Shown here one piece after another: positions 37,891 through 48,643 of a stretch of DNA of 64,000 bases. The notes beneath the pieces are model-generated. The model had not been told where the DNA came from. It did not search any database and saw only the letters and a program-made list of their open reading frames with translations. The translations under genes and the position numbers were made by a program. Location of the stretch: assembly GCF_904846075.1 (NCBI RefSeq), contig NZ_CAJGZH010000002.1:1101274-1165273 (forward strand), written 5' to 3'. Source of the stretch: Psychrobacter glacincola (lineage in GTDB: Bacteria; Pseudomonadota; Gammaproteobacteria; Pseudomonadales; Moraxellaceae). Within the stretch, counting starts at the first letter, position 1, and the number at the start of each line of letters is the position of its first letter.

Positions 37891-38547
37891 TTACCGATCT
37901 ACAATTGCTGTTCTGACGATAGTTAAACCAATGACGCCAAGCAACGCCCCTGTAACTTTATCGATGTAATAAGCAACTTGGGTAAATTTAGCGCGTACTT
38001 TGCGAGTCGACAATAGAAATATGACGGCAGTGTCCCATGCGAATACCACAACAGTCATCCAAACACCTAAGCCCAATTTGAACACAAAACTTATTTCTGG
38101 TGTCAACACTACAGTGAATAAACTGAGATAAAAGAGTAGATTTTTAGGATTAAATATTCCAGACAAAAACCCTGCAGTAAATTCCTTTAAAAAAGTTGTC
38201 TTAGGTATATTTGAATGGGCTGATTGGGCTACCTGAAATTGGTCATACGCATCTTTTCGTGCGCGTAACGCCTGTATCCCAAGGTACATTAAAAACAACC
38301 CACCAATGATTTTTAGCGTAATCATAATAGGTGCAGAGGCGGCTAAAATTGAGCCAACACCAATTAGACATAGACCAATGTACACTGCATTAGCAAAGGT
38401 GATACCGAGCGCAACCCCTATTGCGTCTTTACTGTCGTTCTTAATCGCACTCTTTACGATCAATACAAAATCTGGTCCAGGACTCAATAGTGCAAGAAAA
38501 TGCGCCAAGCCGACCGTGATAAAAATACTCAACAAATCCCAGTTCAT
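37891..38547 (-). CDS. LysE/RhtB-family amino acid exporter
   Basis: 218 residues with five or six membrane segments. The family opening FITVGLAHFLALLSPGPDFVLIVKSAIKNDSKDAIGVALGITFANAVY includes the SPGPD motif. GGLFLMYLGIQALRA and FLSGIFNPKNLLFYLSLF follow, the last with the NPK motif. It exports amino acids such as threonine, homoserine or lysine; the substrate is not predictable. A single gene upstream of NERD on the same strand, with its own promoter likely in 38548-38620. Confidence 0.92.
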   Translation of the reverse strand: MNWDLLSIFITVGLAHFLALLSPGPDFVLIVKSAIKNDSKDAIGVALGITFANAVYIGLCLIGVGSILAASAPIMITLKIIGGLFLMYLGIQALRARKDAYDQFQVAQSAHSNIPKTTFLKEFTAGFLSGIFNPKNLLFYLSLFTVVLTPEISFVFKLGLGVWMTVVVFAWDTAVIFLLSTRKVRAKFTQVAYYIDKVTGALLGVIGLTIVRTAIVDR

Positions 38548-38620
38548 AATTATTCCGTACTCTGTTTTTTTTAATTATGGACTAAATACCACTATGAATA
38601 CACTGATTATTTAGCCAATA

Positions 38621-38655
38621 AAAAAAGCCACCAGATTTCTCTAGCAGCTTTTTTA
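38621..38655 (-). terminator. Terminator after tkt
   Basis: On the minus strand AAAAAAGCTGCTAGA pairs with TCTGGTGGCTTTTTT (several G-U pairs) around a GAAA loop, followed by a T run. It starts about 20 bases past the tkt stop. Confidence 0.75.
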
Positions 38656-38675
38656 TTTATAACTTTTTTAACGGA

Positions 38676-40673
38676 TTACACCAAACTATTCACCGCTTCA
38701 ACCACAGCATCAGTCGTAATACCAAACTCTTTGTATAACTGGTCTGCAGGAGCAGATTCGCCATAAGTGGTCATACCGATGACTTTGCCATCTAGACCAA
38801 CGAACTTATACCAGTAATCTACATGCGCGGCTTCGACTGCTACACGAGCACGGATATTGGCAGGCAATACCGCTTCACGATAGCTAGCATCTTGCTCAAC
38901 GAAAATCTCTGCACATGGCATAGAAACGACACGTACGCCAACAGCATTTGCGCTTAGTGCTTCATACGCTTCCATCGCTAGGCCAACTTCTGAACCAGTA
39001 GCGATGATGATGGCTTGTAGCTCGCCTTGCTCTTTTGCAAGTACATAACCACCTTTCGTGATGTTCGCTACTTGCTCGCTATCACGGGCTTGATGTGGCA
39101 AGCTTTGACGACTAAAAATCAATGCTGATGGATTATGTTCAGACTTAATGGCCTCAACCCAAGCACTGGCAGATTCGGTCGCATCACAAGGACGCCATGT
39201 GCGTAGATTTGGCGTAGTACGTAAGCTAGTCAACTGCTCAACTGGCTGGTGCGTCGGGCCATCTTCACCTAAACCAATTGAGTCATGAGTATAGACATGA
39301 ATCACACGCTGCTTCATGAGTGCACCCATGCGTACCGCGTTACGTGCGTATTCCATAAACATTAAGAAAGTCGCGACGTAAGGGATAAAGCCGCCATGCA
39401 ATGCAATACCATTGGCAATCGCAGTCATACCGAACTCACGTACGCCGTAATAGATATAGTTGCCGTCAGCATCTTTTTCGATGCCTTTCGCGCCTTTGAA
39501 TAGCGTCAGGTTTGAGCCAGCTAAATCCGCTGAACCGCCTAGCAATTCTGGCAATAATGGCTGTAAGGTATTAATCGCATTTTGACTGGCTTTACGACTG
39601 GCAACATCACCACCTGCTTCTTGCGTTTGCTGAATATAAGCTTGTGCTTGGCTATCAAAGTCAGCTGGCAAGTCACCATTTAAACGGCGTAATAGCTCAG
39701 ACGCCAGTTCAGGATAGGCTTTTTTATACGCGTCAAAGTCAGCTTCCCAGTTTTTCTGTTGTACGTCGCCTTTGGCTTTAGCATCCCACGCTTCATAGAT
39801 TTCGTCATCTAATTCAAATGGAGCATGCTTCCAAGATAGCGCATCACGGGTCAAGACAATTTCGTCATCACCAAGTGGCGCACCATGGCTAGCCGCTAAG
39901 CCTTGCTTGTTTGGACTACCAGCACCGATTGTGGTTTTACAAATCAGAAGACTTGGTTTGGTAGTTTCTTTAAGCGCTTGTTCAGTTGCCTGCGTGATCG
40001 CATCCGCATCATGACCATCTACTTTGATAACTTGCCAGCCGTATGACTCAAAGCGCGCTTGCGTATCATCAGTGAACCAGCCTTCGACATTACCATCGAT
40101 AGAGATGCCATTGTCATCATAGAAGAACACTAACTTGCCAAGACCTAACGTGCCAGCCAGTGAGCACACTTCATGACTGATACCTTCCATCAAGCAACCA
40201 TCGCCTAAGAATGCATAGGTATTATGGTCAACGATGTTGTGGCCATCACGATTGAACTGTGCGGCTAAGGTTTTTTCAGCGATAGCAAAACCAACGGCAT
40301 TAGCAATACCTTGTCCTAGTGGACCAGTAGTTGTTTCGACACCAGGTGTATAGCCAAGCTCAGGATGGCCTGGGGTTCTTGAATGCAACTGACGGAAACC
40401 TTTCAGATCATCAACGCTGACGTCATAGCCAGATAAATGTAGCAATGAGTAAATAAGCATTGAGCCATGGCCGTTCGATAAGACAAAGCGATCACGGTTG
40501 TGCCATTGTGGATCGGTTGGGTTGTGCTTCAGAAACTTGCGCCACAAAACTTCGGCAATATCAGCCATACCCATTGGCGCGCCTGGATGTCCAGAGTTGG
40601 CTTTTTGAACCGCATCAAACGACAGTACACGGATGGCATTGGCTAATTTACGTTCGCTAATTGGAGCTGGCAT
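38676..40673 (-). CDS. tkt: Transketolase
   Basis: 665 residues, usual length. It moves two-carbon ketol units in the pentose phosphate pathway, using thiamine diphosphate. Signatures: [30 protein letters not shown] at the start, the thiamine site [57 protein letters not shown] in the pyrimidine domain, and a C-terminal PMPCAEIF-like block [14 protein letters not shown]. Own terminator; promoter in 40674-40870. Confidence 0.96.
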   Translation of the reverse strand: MPAPISERKLANAIRVLSFDAVQKANSGHPGAPMGMADIAEVLWRKFLKHNPTDPQWHNRDRFVLSNGHGSMLIYSLLHLSGYDVSVDDLKGFRQLHSRTPGHPELGYTPGVETTTGPLGQGIANAVGFAIAEKTLAAQFNRDGHNIVDHNTYAFLGDGCLMEGISHEVCSLAGTLGLGKLVFFYDDNGISIDGNVEGWFTDDTQARFESYGWQVIKVDGHDADAITQATEQALKETTKPSLLICKTTIGAGSPNKQGLAASHGAPLGDDEIVLTRDALSWKHAPFELDDEIYEAWDAKAKGDVQQKNWEADFDAYKKAYPELASELLRRLNGDLPADFDSQAQAYIQQTQEAGGDVASRKASQNAINTLQPLLPELLGGSADLAGSNLTLFKGAKGIEKDADGNYIYYGVREFGMTAIANGIALHGGFIPYVATFLMFMEYARNAVRMGALMKQRVIHVYTHDSIGLGEDGPTHQPVEQLTSLRTTPNLRTWRPCDATESASAWVEAIKSEHNPSALIFSRQSLPHQARDSEQVANITKGGYVLAKEQGELQAIIIATGSEVGLAMEAYEALSANAVGVRVVSMPCAEIFVEQDASYREAVLPANIRARVAVEAAHVDYWYKFVGLDGKVIGMTTYGESAPADQLYKEFGITTDAVVEAVNSLV

Positions 40674-40875
40674 AGAGTGTCCTAGTATTGGGCTAAGAGG
40701 AGAGTTTACTCAAAGGAGTATAAGCATAAGGACGCCAAATGCGCCCCCAAGTTATAGACTATAAAATCAAAGTGCAATATTAACATATTTGCTATAGGGC
40801 TAGCTAAGAAATGGTATGACAGAATCGTTTGTGTTTAATAATTATTCATATCAGTTTTATCAAACTACCCTATAT

Positions 40876-40910
40876 TAAAAAGCTGTGAGTCATCTTAGTA
40901 ACTCACAGCT
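40876..40910 (-). terminator. Terminator after serS
   Basis: A perfect 10-pair stem AGCTGTGAGT / ACTCACAGCT with a 10-base loop, followed on the minus strand by TTTTTAATA, about 20 bases past the serS stop. Confidence 0.85.
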
Positions 40911-40929
40911 AGTACAAGCAATATAGATA

Positions 40930-42216
40930 TTAAACTGAAATAGTCTCAGCACCGCCCATAAACGGACGCAATACTTCTGGAATGGTGATACTACCATCAG
41001 CATTTTGATGGTTTTCCATGACTGCCAATAGCGTACGACCAACGGCCAAACCTGAACCGTTTAGCGTATGAGCCAAGCTGGTTTGTTTACCATCTTTGAC
41101 ACGTGTTCCCATACGGCGCGCTTGGAAATCACCGCAGTTAGAGCAGCTTGAGATTTCACGGTAGGTATCTTGGCTCGGTAACCATACTTCGATGTCATAA
41201 GTTTTTTGCGCGGCGAAGCCCATATCACCCGTACATAACTGCACGGTGCGATATGGTAGATTAAGCTGCTGCAAGATGTATTCAGCCTGCCCTGTCATTG
41301 CCTCTAGTAAGTCATCAGATTGCTCAGCGGTAGCGATGTTAACCATCTCGACTTTTTCAAACTGATGCTGACGGATCAGACCACGAGTATCACGCCCATG
41401 AGAGCCCGCCTCACTACGGAAACAAGGCGTATGCGCAGTAAACTTAAGCGGTAATTCACTGATGTCCAAACGCTCGCCACGTACCAAATTGGTCATTGGC
41501 ACTTCAGCAGTAGGAATGAGATAGAAGTCCATGTCTTCATTGTTTGTGTGATTTTTCAGCTTAAATAAATCATCTTCAAACTTTGGCAGCTGCCCCGTAC
41601 CTTTGAGGCTGTCTGAATTCACAATATAAGGCACATAGGTCTCAAGATAGCCGTACTTCATGGTATGGGTATTGAGCATAAATTGAATCAACGCGCGATG
41701 CATCTGTGCTAATTGTCCTTTTAGTACATTAAAGCGGCTGCCAGTCAGCTTAGTCGCGGCTTCAAAGTCGAGCATACCAAGTGTCTCGCCAATATAAGTG
41801 TGATCTTGAATCTCGAAGTCAAAAGTACGAGGCGTGCCCCACTTGCGCACTTCTACGTTATCATCTTCTGACGTACCCACTGGCACATCGGCTGCTGGAA
41901 TATTTGGAATTTGCATAGCAGCTTTGTTGATACGCTCTTGTAGAGTGCGCAGCTCGTCTTCGGCTGTTTTAATCTCACCACTGACATTCTGCATCTCAGC
42001 CAATAGCTCACTGGCATCTTCGCCTGATTTTTTCAAAGCACCCACTTGCTTAGCACCCGCATTACGGCTCGACTGCAACTCTTCGGTTTTGATCTGCAAA
42101 GATTTACGTTCTGACTCAACTGTTTGCCAAAAATCTATATCAAGTGCATAACCACGAGTGGCCAGTTGCTGTTGTAAATCGCTTAAATCGCCGCGTAAGA
42201 GTTTTGGATCAATCAT
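40930..42216 (-). CDS. serS: Seryl-tRNA synthetase
   Basis: 428 residues. An N-terminal coiled-coil arm (about 25-105) binds the long variable arm of tRNA-Ser. The class II core shows motif 2 [27 protein letters not shown] and motif 3 [29 protein letters not shown] and [13 protein letters not shown] are standard. The essential enzyme charges the tRNA-Ser species, two copies of which lie at 21.3-21.6 kb. Confidence 0.97.
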   Translation of the reverse strand: MIDPKLLRGDLSDLQQQLATRGYALDIDFWQTVESERKSLQIKTEELQSSRNAGAKQVGALKKSGEDASELLAEMQNVSGEIKTAEDELRTLQERINKAAMQIPNIPAADVPVGTSEDDNVEVRKWGTPRTFDFEIQDHTYIGETLGMLDFEAATKLTGSRFNVLKGQLAQMHRALIQFMLNTHTMKYGYLETYVPYIVNSDSLKGTGQLPKFEDDLFKLKNHTNNEDMDFYLIPTAEVPMTNLVRGERLDISELPLKFTAHTPCFRSEAGSHGRDTRGLIRQHQFEKVEMVNIATAEQSDDLLEAMTGQAEYILQQLNLPYRTVQLCTGDMGFAAQKTYDIEVWLPSQDTYREISSCSNCGDFQARRMGTRVKDGKQTSLAHTLNGSGLAVGRTLLAVMENHQNADGSITIPEVLRPFMGGAETISV

Positions 42217-42634
42217 AATAGTTGCCTGTAACGCTAGAAGTGAGGAAGAGGTTCGAAAGTGTTATTTTTAAAGGTGCTGATTTTATCAAAATAAGTGATA
42301 GCCGCTATAATACCAAGACACAGCAGATTTGACCATGTTTTGACCTCTGCTGATTGAATTTTCATTTATTACTTTCATTATCTGTAGCCAGTTACATTTA
42401 CTTTAAATGCATCTCTCAAAGTTCAGCTTACCTCAATAAGCCTCGCCCATCTTTATTAAAACCATTAATATCACCTCTATCAACGAACAGAGCGGCTTAT
42501 ATGTTTCATTTAGGGGTACTTTTCGGTAAGATAAGCGCATACCTTTTATTCGACTTCTAGCCAAGTACGACGTAGCTGCTACGTTTTGTCGATTTAAACC
42601 CAACACTTTCAATACAAGTATTTGAGAAACCTTT
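42217..42634. other. Divergent intergenic region between serS and the YcxB-like gene
   Basis: 418 bases holding both promoters. A palindrome ACGTAGC-T-GCTACGT followed by TTTTG lies at 42570-42584, 50 bases ahead of the plus-strand gene. No coding frame is supported. Confidence 0.45.
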
Positions 42635-43294
42635 ATGGCCTTGTACCCCTATACGCTACAACCTGTCGCCTTAAACCTAACTGAGGCAGAATTTCACCAA
42701 GCACAATACGAGCTATTTGCCAGTGCTAGCCCTTCTTTCGGTCTAAAAAGTATCAAAATGAAAGAATGGATCATTATGGCGGTAACCGTGGTACTAGCGA
42801 TCGCAGGGTTGGTTTTTGTCACCGGCTACTCAACCATTATCTTTTGGCTGATGCTAGTTTCAGTCGTCATTTATTTACTGGTTCGTACCCTTGGCTTTAA
42901 ATGGTATGTGAAAAGAGAGTTTGACAAGCAGGTGGCTGACCAAGAAATGCCAGACGAGATGCGTCAGATGAAATTGGGCGTACAAAAGCATGGCCTCGTC
43001 ATGGCGATGCCAGTGAATCAGCCTGACACATTTAATAACAACCAAATGCGCGGCATGCAAATGCGAGCAGGCACGACCCAGCAAGCCGTCATTCCATGGT
43101 CAGCTGTCAAAAGCTGGGATGAGACGGACGACTATATCTTTATGATGTTTGAGATGAAAGGTCAACAAGGCAGCCAAATTGTGCCAAAGCGCTTAGAAGC
43201 ACAGAAGTTTCCGATCGATACGGTACGTCAGCATTTGCAAGAAGTTATCCCCGTTAAAGGTTTAAACCCTGAAAACTTACAGCCGCCAGCATAA
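42635..43294 (+). CDS. YcxB-like membrane protein
   Basis: 219 residues. Two adjacent membrane helices near residues 45-88 (WIIMAVTVVLAIAGLVFVTGYSTIIFWLMLVSVVIYLLV) follow a 40-residue N-terminal region. A cytoplasmic C-terminal domain contains IPWSAVKSWDETDDYIFMMFEMKGQQGSQIVPKRLE, the pattern of the YcxB-like C-terminal domain (a PH-like fold). Function unknown. It is not obviously in an operon. Confidence 0.8.
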   Translation: MALYPYTLQPVALNLTEAEFHQAQYELFASASPSFGLKSIKMKEWIIMAVTVVLAIAGLVFVTGYSTIIFWLMLVSVVIYLLVRTLGFKWYVKREFDKQVADQEMPDEMRQMKLGVQKHGLVMAMPVNQPDTFNNNQMRGMQMRAGTTQQAVIPWSAVKSWDETDDYIFMMFEMKGQQGSQIVPKRLEAQKFPIDTVRQHLQEVIPVKGLNPENLQPPA

Positions 43295-43669
43295 AATAGT
43301 AGAAGACTTCTTTATCGCTTACTATATGAGCGATAAAGAAATGAGCAATAAAAAATGCTTTTTACAAAACCAATCATAATTATAAATTTATTGAAATTAA
43401 CTTATCGATGGTGCTCTGCTATTATAATAGCTATCAAAAGCAAGGTGATAACTGCTCTAAATTATATGAATGTATAGTTATGATTTTAGCTTAAGCTGAG
43501 GCCATTCTATATGGCAGTTTTATCATACTATTTTCTAAGATTGTTACTTTTTAAGGCTGAAAAGCGTTAATATATTAAAGAGCATAGTAATGCAGCACAC
43601 GAGTTGCTACACTTCTCATCTTCTTCACTTAATGTTTTATCTCAACACTCAAACTATAAGGATAATATT
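43295..43669. other. Intergenic region ahead of dps, 375 bases
   Basis: AT-rich. A perfect 14-base palindrome GCTATTATAATAGC at 43418-43431 contains a possible -10 TATAAT (43423-43428), but no matching -35 at a normal distance. No coding frame is supported. Confidence 0.4.
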
Positions 43670-44146
43670 ATGAGTAACGCTACTAATCAAATCGGTCTAG
43701 AAAAAGCTGACATGAGCGAAGTCATTGCACAACTAAACAATTTATTGTCAACTTATCACGTCTTTTATTTAAACGTCCGTGGCTATCACTGGAATGTAAA
43801 AGGTGAGCATTTTTTCACTTTGCATCCAAAGTTTGAAGAACTGTATACCGCGCTACAGTTACAAATTGATGAAATTGCTGAGCGTATCTTAACTTTGGGC
43901 GGCACACCGCTGCATGCTTATAGCGATTTTACTCAGCATACTAGCATTCAAGAAGATAAAAATGTCAAAGATGGCAATGCTTGTGTGAAAGGTGTGGTAA
44001 CTGGTTTACAAGCTTTAATTACAGAGCAGCGTAAAGTATCTGCTCTAGCAGCAGACAGTGAAGATCAAGGGACAGCTGACCTCGTAGATGCCTATGTACA
44101 AGAGCAAGAAAAGCTCATCTGGATGTATAACGCCTTTTTGGGTTAA
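43670..44146 (+). CDS. dps: Dps-family DNA-protecting ferritin-like protein
   Basis: 158 residues. The ferroxidase motif is clear: HVFYLNVRGYHWNVKGEHFFTLHPKFEELYTALQLQIDEIAERILTLGGTPL, with the H-x11-D/E-type ligands of Dps. It forms 12-mers that store iron, quench peroxide and may bind DNA. The start is ATG 43670 after TAAGGATA; the longer frame from 43604 is rejected. The N-terminus is short (SNATNQIGLEKADM) without the Lys-rich DNA-binding tail of E. coli Dps, so iron and peroxide defence may be its main job. A terminator follows. Confidence 0.94.
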   Translation: MSNATNQIGLEKADMSEVIAQLNNLLSTYHVFYLNVRGYHWNVKGEHFFTLHPKFEELYTALQLQIDEIAERILTLGGTPLHAYSDFTQHTSIQEDKNVKDGNACVKGVVTGLQALITEQRKVSALAADSEDQGTADLVDAYVQEQEKLIWMYNAFLG

Positions 44147-44187
44147 TCATTGCTAAAAAAACAGTACATCACTAAAATCTAGATCAT

Positions 44188-44217
44188 AAAAAAGCACCTA
44201 CTTTAGGTGCTTTTTTT
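44188..44217 (+). terminator. Terminator after dps
   Basis: Stem AAAAGCACCTA / TAGGTGCTTTT with a three-base loop and a run of seven T, 42 bases past the stop. Confidence 0.9.
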
Positions 44218-44241
44218 GTGCTTGCTGTTGCTAATGAAACC

Positions 44242-44931
44242 TTACTTTTGCATCCATTGACGCATTTTTTCGCGCTCAGCAGGCGTGGCTTGTAACCAAA
44301 TTTGCATAAATTGATCTAAGGTATTAGCAGATGAATTCACGCTAGTGGTTTGCTTAGTAGTCGCTACCGTACCCGTATTCACACTTGGTTGATCTAATGC
44401 GGCAATCGCACGCTGATTCTGTAGCTCTGCATCATCTGCCCCGCCAAACACACCGCCGAACGCCTTGCCTAAACCTGACAACAATCCACCTTGATTACCA
44501 GCGATACCTTGCTGACTTGCAACCACAGTATTGTTTTTCTCTACTGCCAGTATCGGACGTTTGGCATATTCTTTAGCTGCTGCATACTCTTCTGGCTGAT
44601 TCGGCATGGTCAGACGATAGGTTTGATTGTCCGCCAATTCTGCCGTCACGCTCACATTACCCGAACGTAAATAGTCATGCTCATCACGGCGCAAGTCATA
44701 TAAGCGATCATACTTCGCAGTAATCGCATGTTGACCCGGCTGAAGCGTAAACTTTTTAGTCAATGGTTGAAAAGCGCTCTGCTGCACTTCTTGCCCATTG
44801 ATAGCCGTGACTTTGATATGGTCATCAACCAGTAGCGTTACTTCAGCATGCGACAGCATAGAGACAGAGCCTGCACCAATAAGCAACGTGCTGATGGTCA
44901 GTTTTTTTAGCAAAGAAGCATTGGATTTCAT
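44242..44931 (-). CDS. DUF2057 family periplasmic protein
   Basis: About 229 residues. A signal peptide (KKLTISTLLIGAGSVSMLSHA) precedes EVTLLVDDHIKVTAINGQEV and FTLQPGQHAITAKYDRLYDLRRDEHDYLRSGNVSVTAEL, matching the DUF2057 (YccT-like) domain. The C-terminal 80 residues are Gly/Gln/Thr-rich and end in FMQIWLQATPAEREKMRQWMQ, a segment also seen at the end of other proteins of this family. The ATG 44931 follows GGAATC; 44943 is the alternative. Function unknown. Confidence 0.8.
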   Translation of the reverse strand: MKSNASLLKKLTISTLLIGAGSVSMLSHAEVTLLVDDHIKVTAINGQEVQQSAFQPLTKKFTLQPGQHAITAKYDRLYDLRRDEHDYLRSGNVSVTAELADNQTYRLTMPNQPEEYAAAKEYAKRPILAVEKNNTVVASQQGIAGNQGGLLSGLGKAFGGVFGGADDAELQNQRAIAALDQPSVNTGTVATTKQTTSVNSSANTLDQFMQIWLQATPAEREKMRQWMQK

Positions 44932-45006
44932 AAGTGATTCCATTAATAGTGAAAACGTTTTGGCAATAGTAAAAGCGCTTTGGATAAAAGACTTTAGTTT
45001 TTAATG

Positions 45007-45810
45007 CTAAAAATCGAGTGGCATCGTATGTTGATCTTGTTCCGCTGAATCATTATCTACTTGTGTCTCTTGCGCAATATCAGCAAGCTCTGCTGCTAGT
45101 GTCTGCTCATCAATGGTACGCAATGCGTCAGTGATGACGGCTTTGGATATATTGCTACGCCCAAGGTTCGAAAACATCGGCTGAATATAATTGAGTACTT
45201 CCATCATCGCACCGATGCGATGTGGTCCTTCAGTAAGCAAATAATCAATAATTCGATCATCAAACTGCCAACCACGTCGACGCAAGATAGATTGTAATAA
45301 CGCCTGACGGTCAGCTAAGTCATGACCATTGGGTACTTTAAACGTAGGTGCTTGTGCCAAACGAGTCAGCAAATCCCTCAATTGAAAGGGCAAATCACCA
45401 GCAGGCTTATTGGCTGCAAACAACAATTGACGCTGACCTTCACGACTGCGATTAATCAAATGAAATAAGGCTTCTTGCCATTGACTGCTTTGCTCCAGCA
45501 CCTCTAGATCATCGATCGCGATTAGATCGAAGTTTTCTAGAGAGGAGAGGACGTGCACATCGGTATGAATCAATTCATTGAGTGACAAACAAATCGCTGA
45601 CTTGTCCATCTCAATAAATGACTCACAGATAGCGGATAATAAGTGCGACTTGCCCGTAGCAGGACTGCCAAATAGGTACAGCTGACCGATCAGGCCGACA
45701 TGTAGTTGCCGCACTGCATCAATAATCGACATCCAACCAGGACCGGCGAAGTCACTTAGACTTGCATCATGCTTAATGTCCAGATTGAGACTTAGCTGTG
45801 CTTCTGCCAT
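45007..45810 (-). CDS. hda: Hda, regulator of DnaA inactivation
   Basis: 267 residues, AAA+ domain related to DnaA but lacking the DNA-binding domain IV. Opening QLSLNLDIKHDASLSDFAGPGW contains a beta-clamp-binding-type motif (QLSLNL) at the N-terminus. Walker A is GSPATGKSHLLSAI, Walker B LIAIDDLEVL, and the arginine finger region is DLLTRLAQAPTF. With the clamp it promotes ATP hydrolysis by DnaA to stop over-initiation. The C-terminal 25 residues are acidic and extra. It lies 335 bases downstream of the PerM-like gene on the same strand. Confidence 0.9.
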   Translation of the reverse strand: MAEAQLSLNLDIKHDASLSDFAGPGWMSIIDAVRQLHVGLIGQLYLFGSPATGKSHLLSAICESFIEMDKSAICLSLNELIHTDVHVLSSLENFDLIAIDDLEVLEQSSQWQEALFHLINRSREGQRQLLFAANKPAGDLPFQLRDLLTRLAQAPTFKVPNGHDLADRQALLQSILRRRGWQFDDRIIDYLLTEGPHRIGAMMEVLNYIQPMFSNLGRSNISKAVITDALRTIDEQTLAAELADIAQETQVDNDSAEQDQHTMPLDF

Positions 45811-46145
45811 GAATCATCAACTCGTTTTGCGTAATGCAATAAATAAAAGGATAAATTATTAATAACTGTCTTCGAGGTACTCTTATACTACCTGATATAA
45901 ACTTGCTGCGTTAGCATCTCGTTGTTTTAATCAGGAATATATCTGAGAATAACCTAATCAAAAGTCATCTTGTTAACGACCAACTGGATAACGGCTGATA
46001 CTGTCAATACTGCGCCTATATATAACATATTTGCAAAATGACTGACAAGTCTTTTACCTATTAAGCCTTATCAATCACTATTTATTATCCGTCATCAATT
46101 TTACTATCCAATTATGATGACCTCGTTACTCTAACGATAAAATAC
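45811..46145. other. Intergenic region, 335 bases, between hda and perM
   Basis: AT-rich. Probably contains the hda promoter. I see no hairpin terminator or coding frame. Confidence 0.4.
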
Positions 46146-47252
46146 TTATCTCTTCTCAAACAAAGCCAATTGCTTACGACCCTTATAAAAATCAGTCGAA
46201 CGATAGTAGATGTATAAATGGCGAAACAGTACATTAAGCACGGCAGACACTGGCAAAGCAATTAGCATACCAACGAAACCCAATAAGCTTGCGCCTGCCA
46301 ATACTGCAAAAATCACCCAAAGCGGCGATAGACCTATCTTATCACCCAATAGTAACGGCTGTAGAATATAACCTTCTGCGGCTTGCCCAACTAAAAACGC
46401 TCCGACAATCAGCGACAAATACGTCCAATTTAGCCCAAACTGGAACAGGCATGCGATAATGGCAGCGATAAAACCAATGCCAAAACCCAAATAAGGAACA
46501 AAGCTGGCAATACCGGCAACCATACCAATAATAAGCCCAAGCTCAAGCCCAATAAGCTGTAATTGCACCGCATAAATAGCACCCAATAATACCATTACCA
46601 ATAGCTGACCTTTGATAAATGCCATCAATGCAAGGTCACACTCTCGAGCAATCTGAATGACTTTTTTGCTATACGCAGCGGGAATTGCCAGCTTCCATAT
46701 CTGCAGACGCTGATCCCAATTGAACAAAAAATAAAAGGTAAGAATCGGCACTAGCACAATGAGTCCAGCATTATTGATAAAGTTCATGCTCGACACCAAT
46801 ATTTGGTTCATCATGGTACTGGCATCTTCAAACTTATAATTGGTCTGCATGTATTCAACCAATGTCTCAGAAAACCCTTTAGACTCCAACTCTGGCAGAT
46901 TGATACGACTGTTGTTAACGAACCATTCACGTACGACTTCATTATACCAAGTTAAGACCTTAGGCAGATACTCCCACGCCGCTTGCAACTGATGCCACAA
47001 GGTCGGTATCAACCACCAAAGCAGTAGCACCATTCCTAAAGTGATGGTGGAGTAGACAATGATAATCGCCATCCAGCGTTTGATATACTTCGATAAGCGT
47101 TTGACCAGCGGATTGAACAAGTAAGCCAGTACGAAAGCAAAGACAAACGGTATAATGACTGGCATCATCAAATACAGTAATATTATACCCACCACCATCG
47201 CAACGACAATAAATAAGCGCCGAAAAAAAGGATCTATTGGTTGGTTCATCAT
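46146..47252 (-). CDS. AI-2E/PerM-family membrane permease
   Basis: 368 residues with about eight membrane helices in the AI-2E pattern. Blocks: MPVIIPFVFAFVLAYLFNPLVKRLSK near the N-terminus, VPILTFYFLFNWDQ, GIASFVPYLGFGIGFIAAIIACL, and QPLLLGDKIGLSPLWVIFAVLAGASLLGFVGMLIALPVSAVLNVL. Members export varied substrates; the substrate is unknown. It sits divergently beside purM and before hda, an arrangement I recognise from Moraxellaceae. Confidence 0.9.
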   Translation of the reverse strand: MMNQPIDPFFRRLFIVVAMVVGIILLYLMMPVIIPFVFAFVLAYLFNPLVKRLSKYIKRWMAIIIVYSTITLGMVLLLWWLIPTLWHQLQAAWEYLPKVLTWYNEVVREWFVNNSRINLPELESKGFSETLVEYMQTNYKFEDASTMMNQILVSSMNFINNAGLIVLVPILTFYFLFNWDQRLQIWKLAIPAAYSKKVIQIARECDLALMAFIKGQLLVMVLLGAIYAVQLQLIGLELGLIIGMVAGIASFVPYLGFGIGFIAAIIACLFQFGLNWTYLSLIVGAFLVGQAAEGYILQPLLLGDKIGLSPLWVIFAVLAGASLLGFVGMLIALPVSAVLNVLFRHLYIYYRSTDFYKGRKQLALFEKR

Positions 47253-47479
47253 GACAAGGAATCCTATGATAGGCTGATTTAAGATGGAGGTATAATTGAA
47301 AGAAATGATACGTCTTATCGTACAACAAAAGTATAATAGCGAACTGTTATCGACAATAAATTTAGCGTTCCATTATCGCAGAGTACAGCAAAAAATCCGT
47401 CATTTTTTGTTTCTTAACTTTTTATTTACCACTTAAAGTCAGTCTTCGTGAAATATCCGCCAAATATCCGCAAGTTGCT

Positions 47480-47509
47480 TTGCGAGTAAGGGTCATTTTT
47501 GGGTATAAT
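47480..47509 (+). promoter_or_regulatory. Promoter of purM-purN
   Basis: -35 TTGCGA (47480-47485), an 18-base spacer and a consensus -10 TATAAT (47504-47509), 78 bases ahead of the purM ATG. No riboswitch-like fold was noticed in the leader. Confidence 0.75.
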
Positions 47510-47587
47510 GCGCGCACTATATTCAGAATTAACACGACCAACTCGATTTTCTACTGACAGACCTTCATTCCCTATAAAATTTGTGAG

Positions 47588-48643
47588 ATGACCATGAGTA
47601 ACAAGCCTTCTTTAAGCTACAAAGATGCTGGTGTTGATATTGATGCTGGCGATGCGTTGGTACAACGTATTAAATCAGTGGCAAAAGCCACCTCTCGTCC
47701 TGAGGTTGTGGGCGGACTTGGCGGCTTTGGAGCGCTTTGTCGTATACCAACTGGTTACACCTCTCCTCTACTCGTGTCGGGCACTGACGGCGTCGGTACT
47801 AAGCTCAAGCTGGCATTACAGCTGAATCGTCATGACACTATCGGCATTGACTTGGTCGCCATGTGCGTCAACGATTTATTGGTTTGCGGTGCAGAGCCAT
47901 TATTTTTCTTAGATTACTATGCGACTGGCAAGCTTGATATTGATGTAGCAGCGACTGTGGTCACAGGTATTGGCGAAGGCTGTAAGCTATCAAATTGTGC
48001 GCTGATCGGCGGTGAGACGGCTGAGATGCCAGGTATGTATCAAGACGACGATTATGACTTGGCAGGCTTTTGTGTCGGTGTGGTCGAAGAAGCAGAAGTC
48101 ATCACTGGCGAAAACGTCGCGGAAGGCGATGTATTGATCGCTCTTGCCTCAAGTGGTGCACACTCAAACGGTTATTCATTGGTACGTAAAGTCCTCGAAG
48201 TCAGCGGCATTGATATGACGAGCAGCGATGAGCAATTAGATGGTCAGCCTATCCAAGACGCGTTAATGGCTCCTACTCGCATCTATGTTAAAGCGATTAA
48301 AGCGCTACAAGATACTCTTGGTAGCTCAGCATTACATGCAATGTCACACATCACCGGTGGCGGCTTAACCGATAATTTACCACGTGTATTACCAGAGAAT
48401 TTAGCTGCTAGCATTGATACAACTAGCTGGCAGTTCTCAGAGCTATTCACTTGGTTACAAACCCAAGGAAATATCGAGCAAAGCGAGATGTACCGCACCT
48501 TTAACTGCGGCGTTGGTTTTGTCATTGTCGTGCCTAAAGATAAAGCTGAAGCGGCTATCAATACATTGAATGATGCTGGCGAAAAAGCATGGCAGCTAGG
48601 CGAAATGGTGAAGCGCGAAGCGGATGCAGTGGTGTACCGTTAA
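47588..48643 (+). CDS. purM: Phosphoribosylformylglycinamidine cyclo-ligase (AIR synthetase)
   Basis: 351 residues. Fifth step of purine synthesis, closing the imidazole ring with ATP. The N-terminus [96 protein letters not shown] and [16 protein letters not shown] are all signature regions. The start may be ATG 47588 or 47594. The stop overlaps the purN start (TAATG). Confidence 0.97.
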   Translation: MTMSNKPSLSYKDAGVDIDAGDALVQRIKSVAKATSRPEVVGGLGGFGALCRIPTGYTSPLLVSGTDGVGTKLKLALQLNRHDTIGIDLVAMCVNDLLVCGAEPLFFLDYYATGKLDIDVAATVVTGIGEGCKLSNCALIGGETAEMPGMYQDDDYDLAGFCVGVVEEAEVITGENVAEGDVLIALASSGAHSNGYSLVRKVLEVSGIDMTSSDEQLDGQPIQDALMAPTRIYVKAIKALQDTLGSSALHAMSHITGGGLTDNLPRVLPENLAASIDTTSWQFSELFTWLQTQGNIEQSEMYRTFNCGVGFVIVVPKDKAEAAINTLNDAGEKAWQLGEMVKREADAVVYR

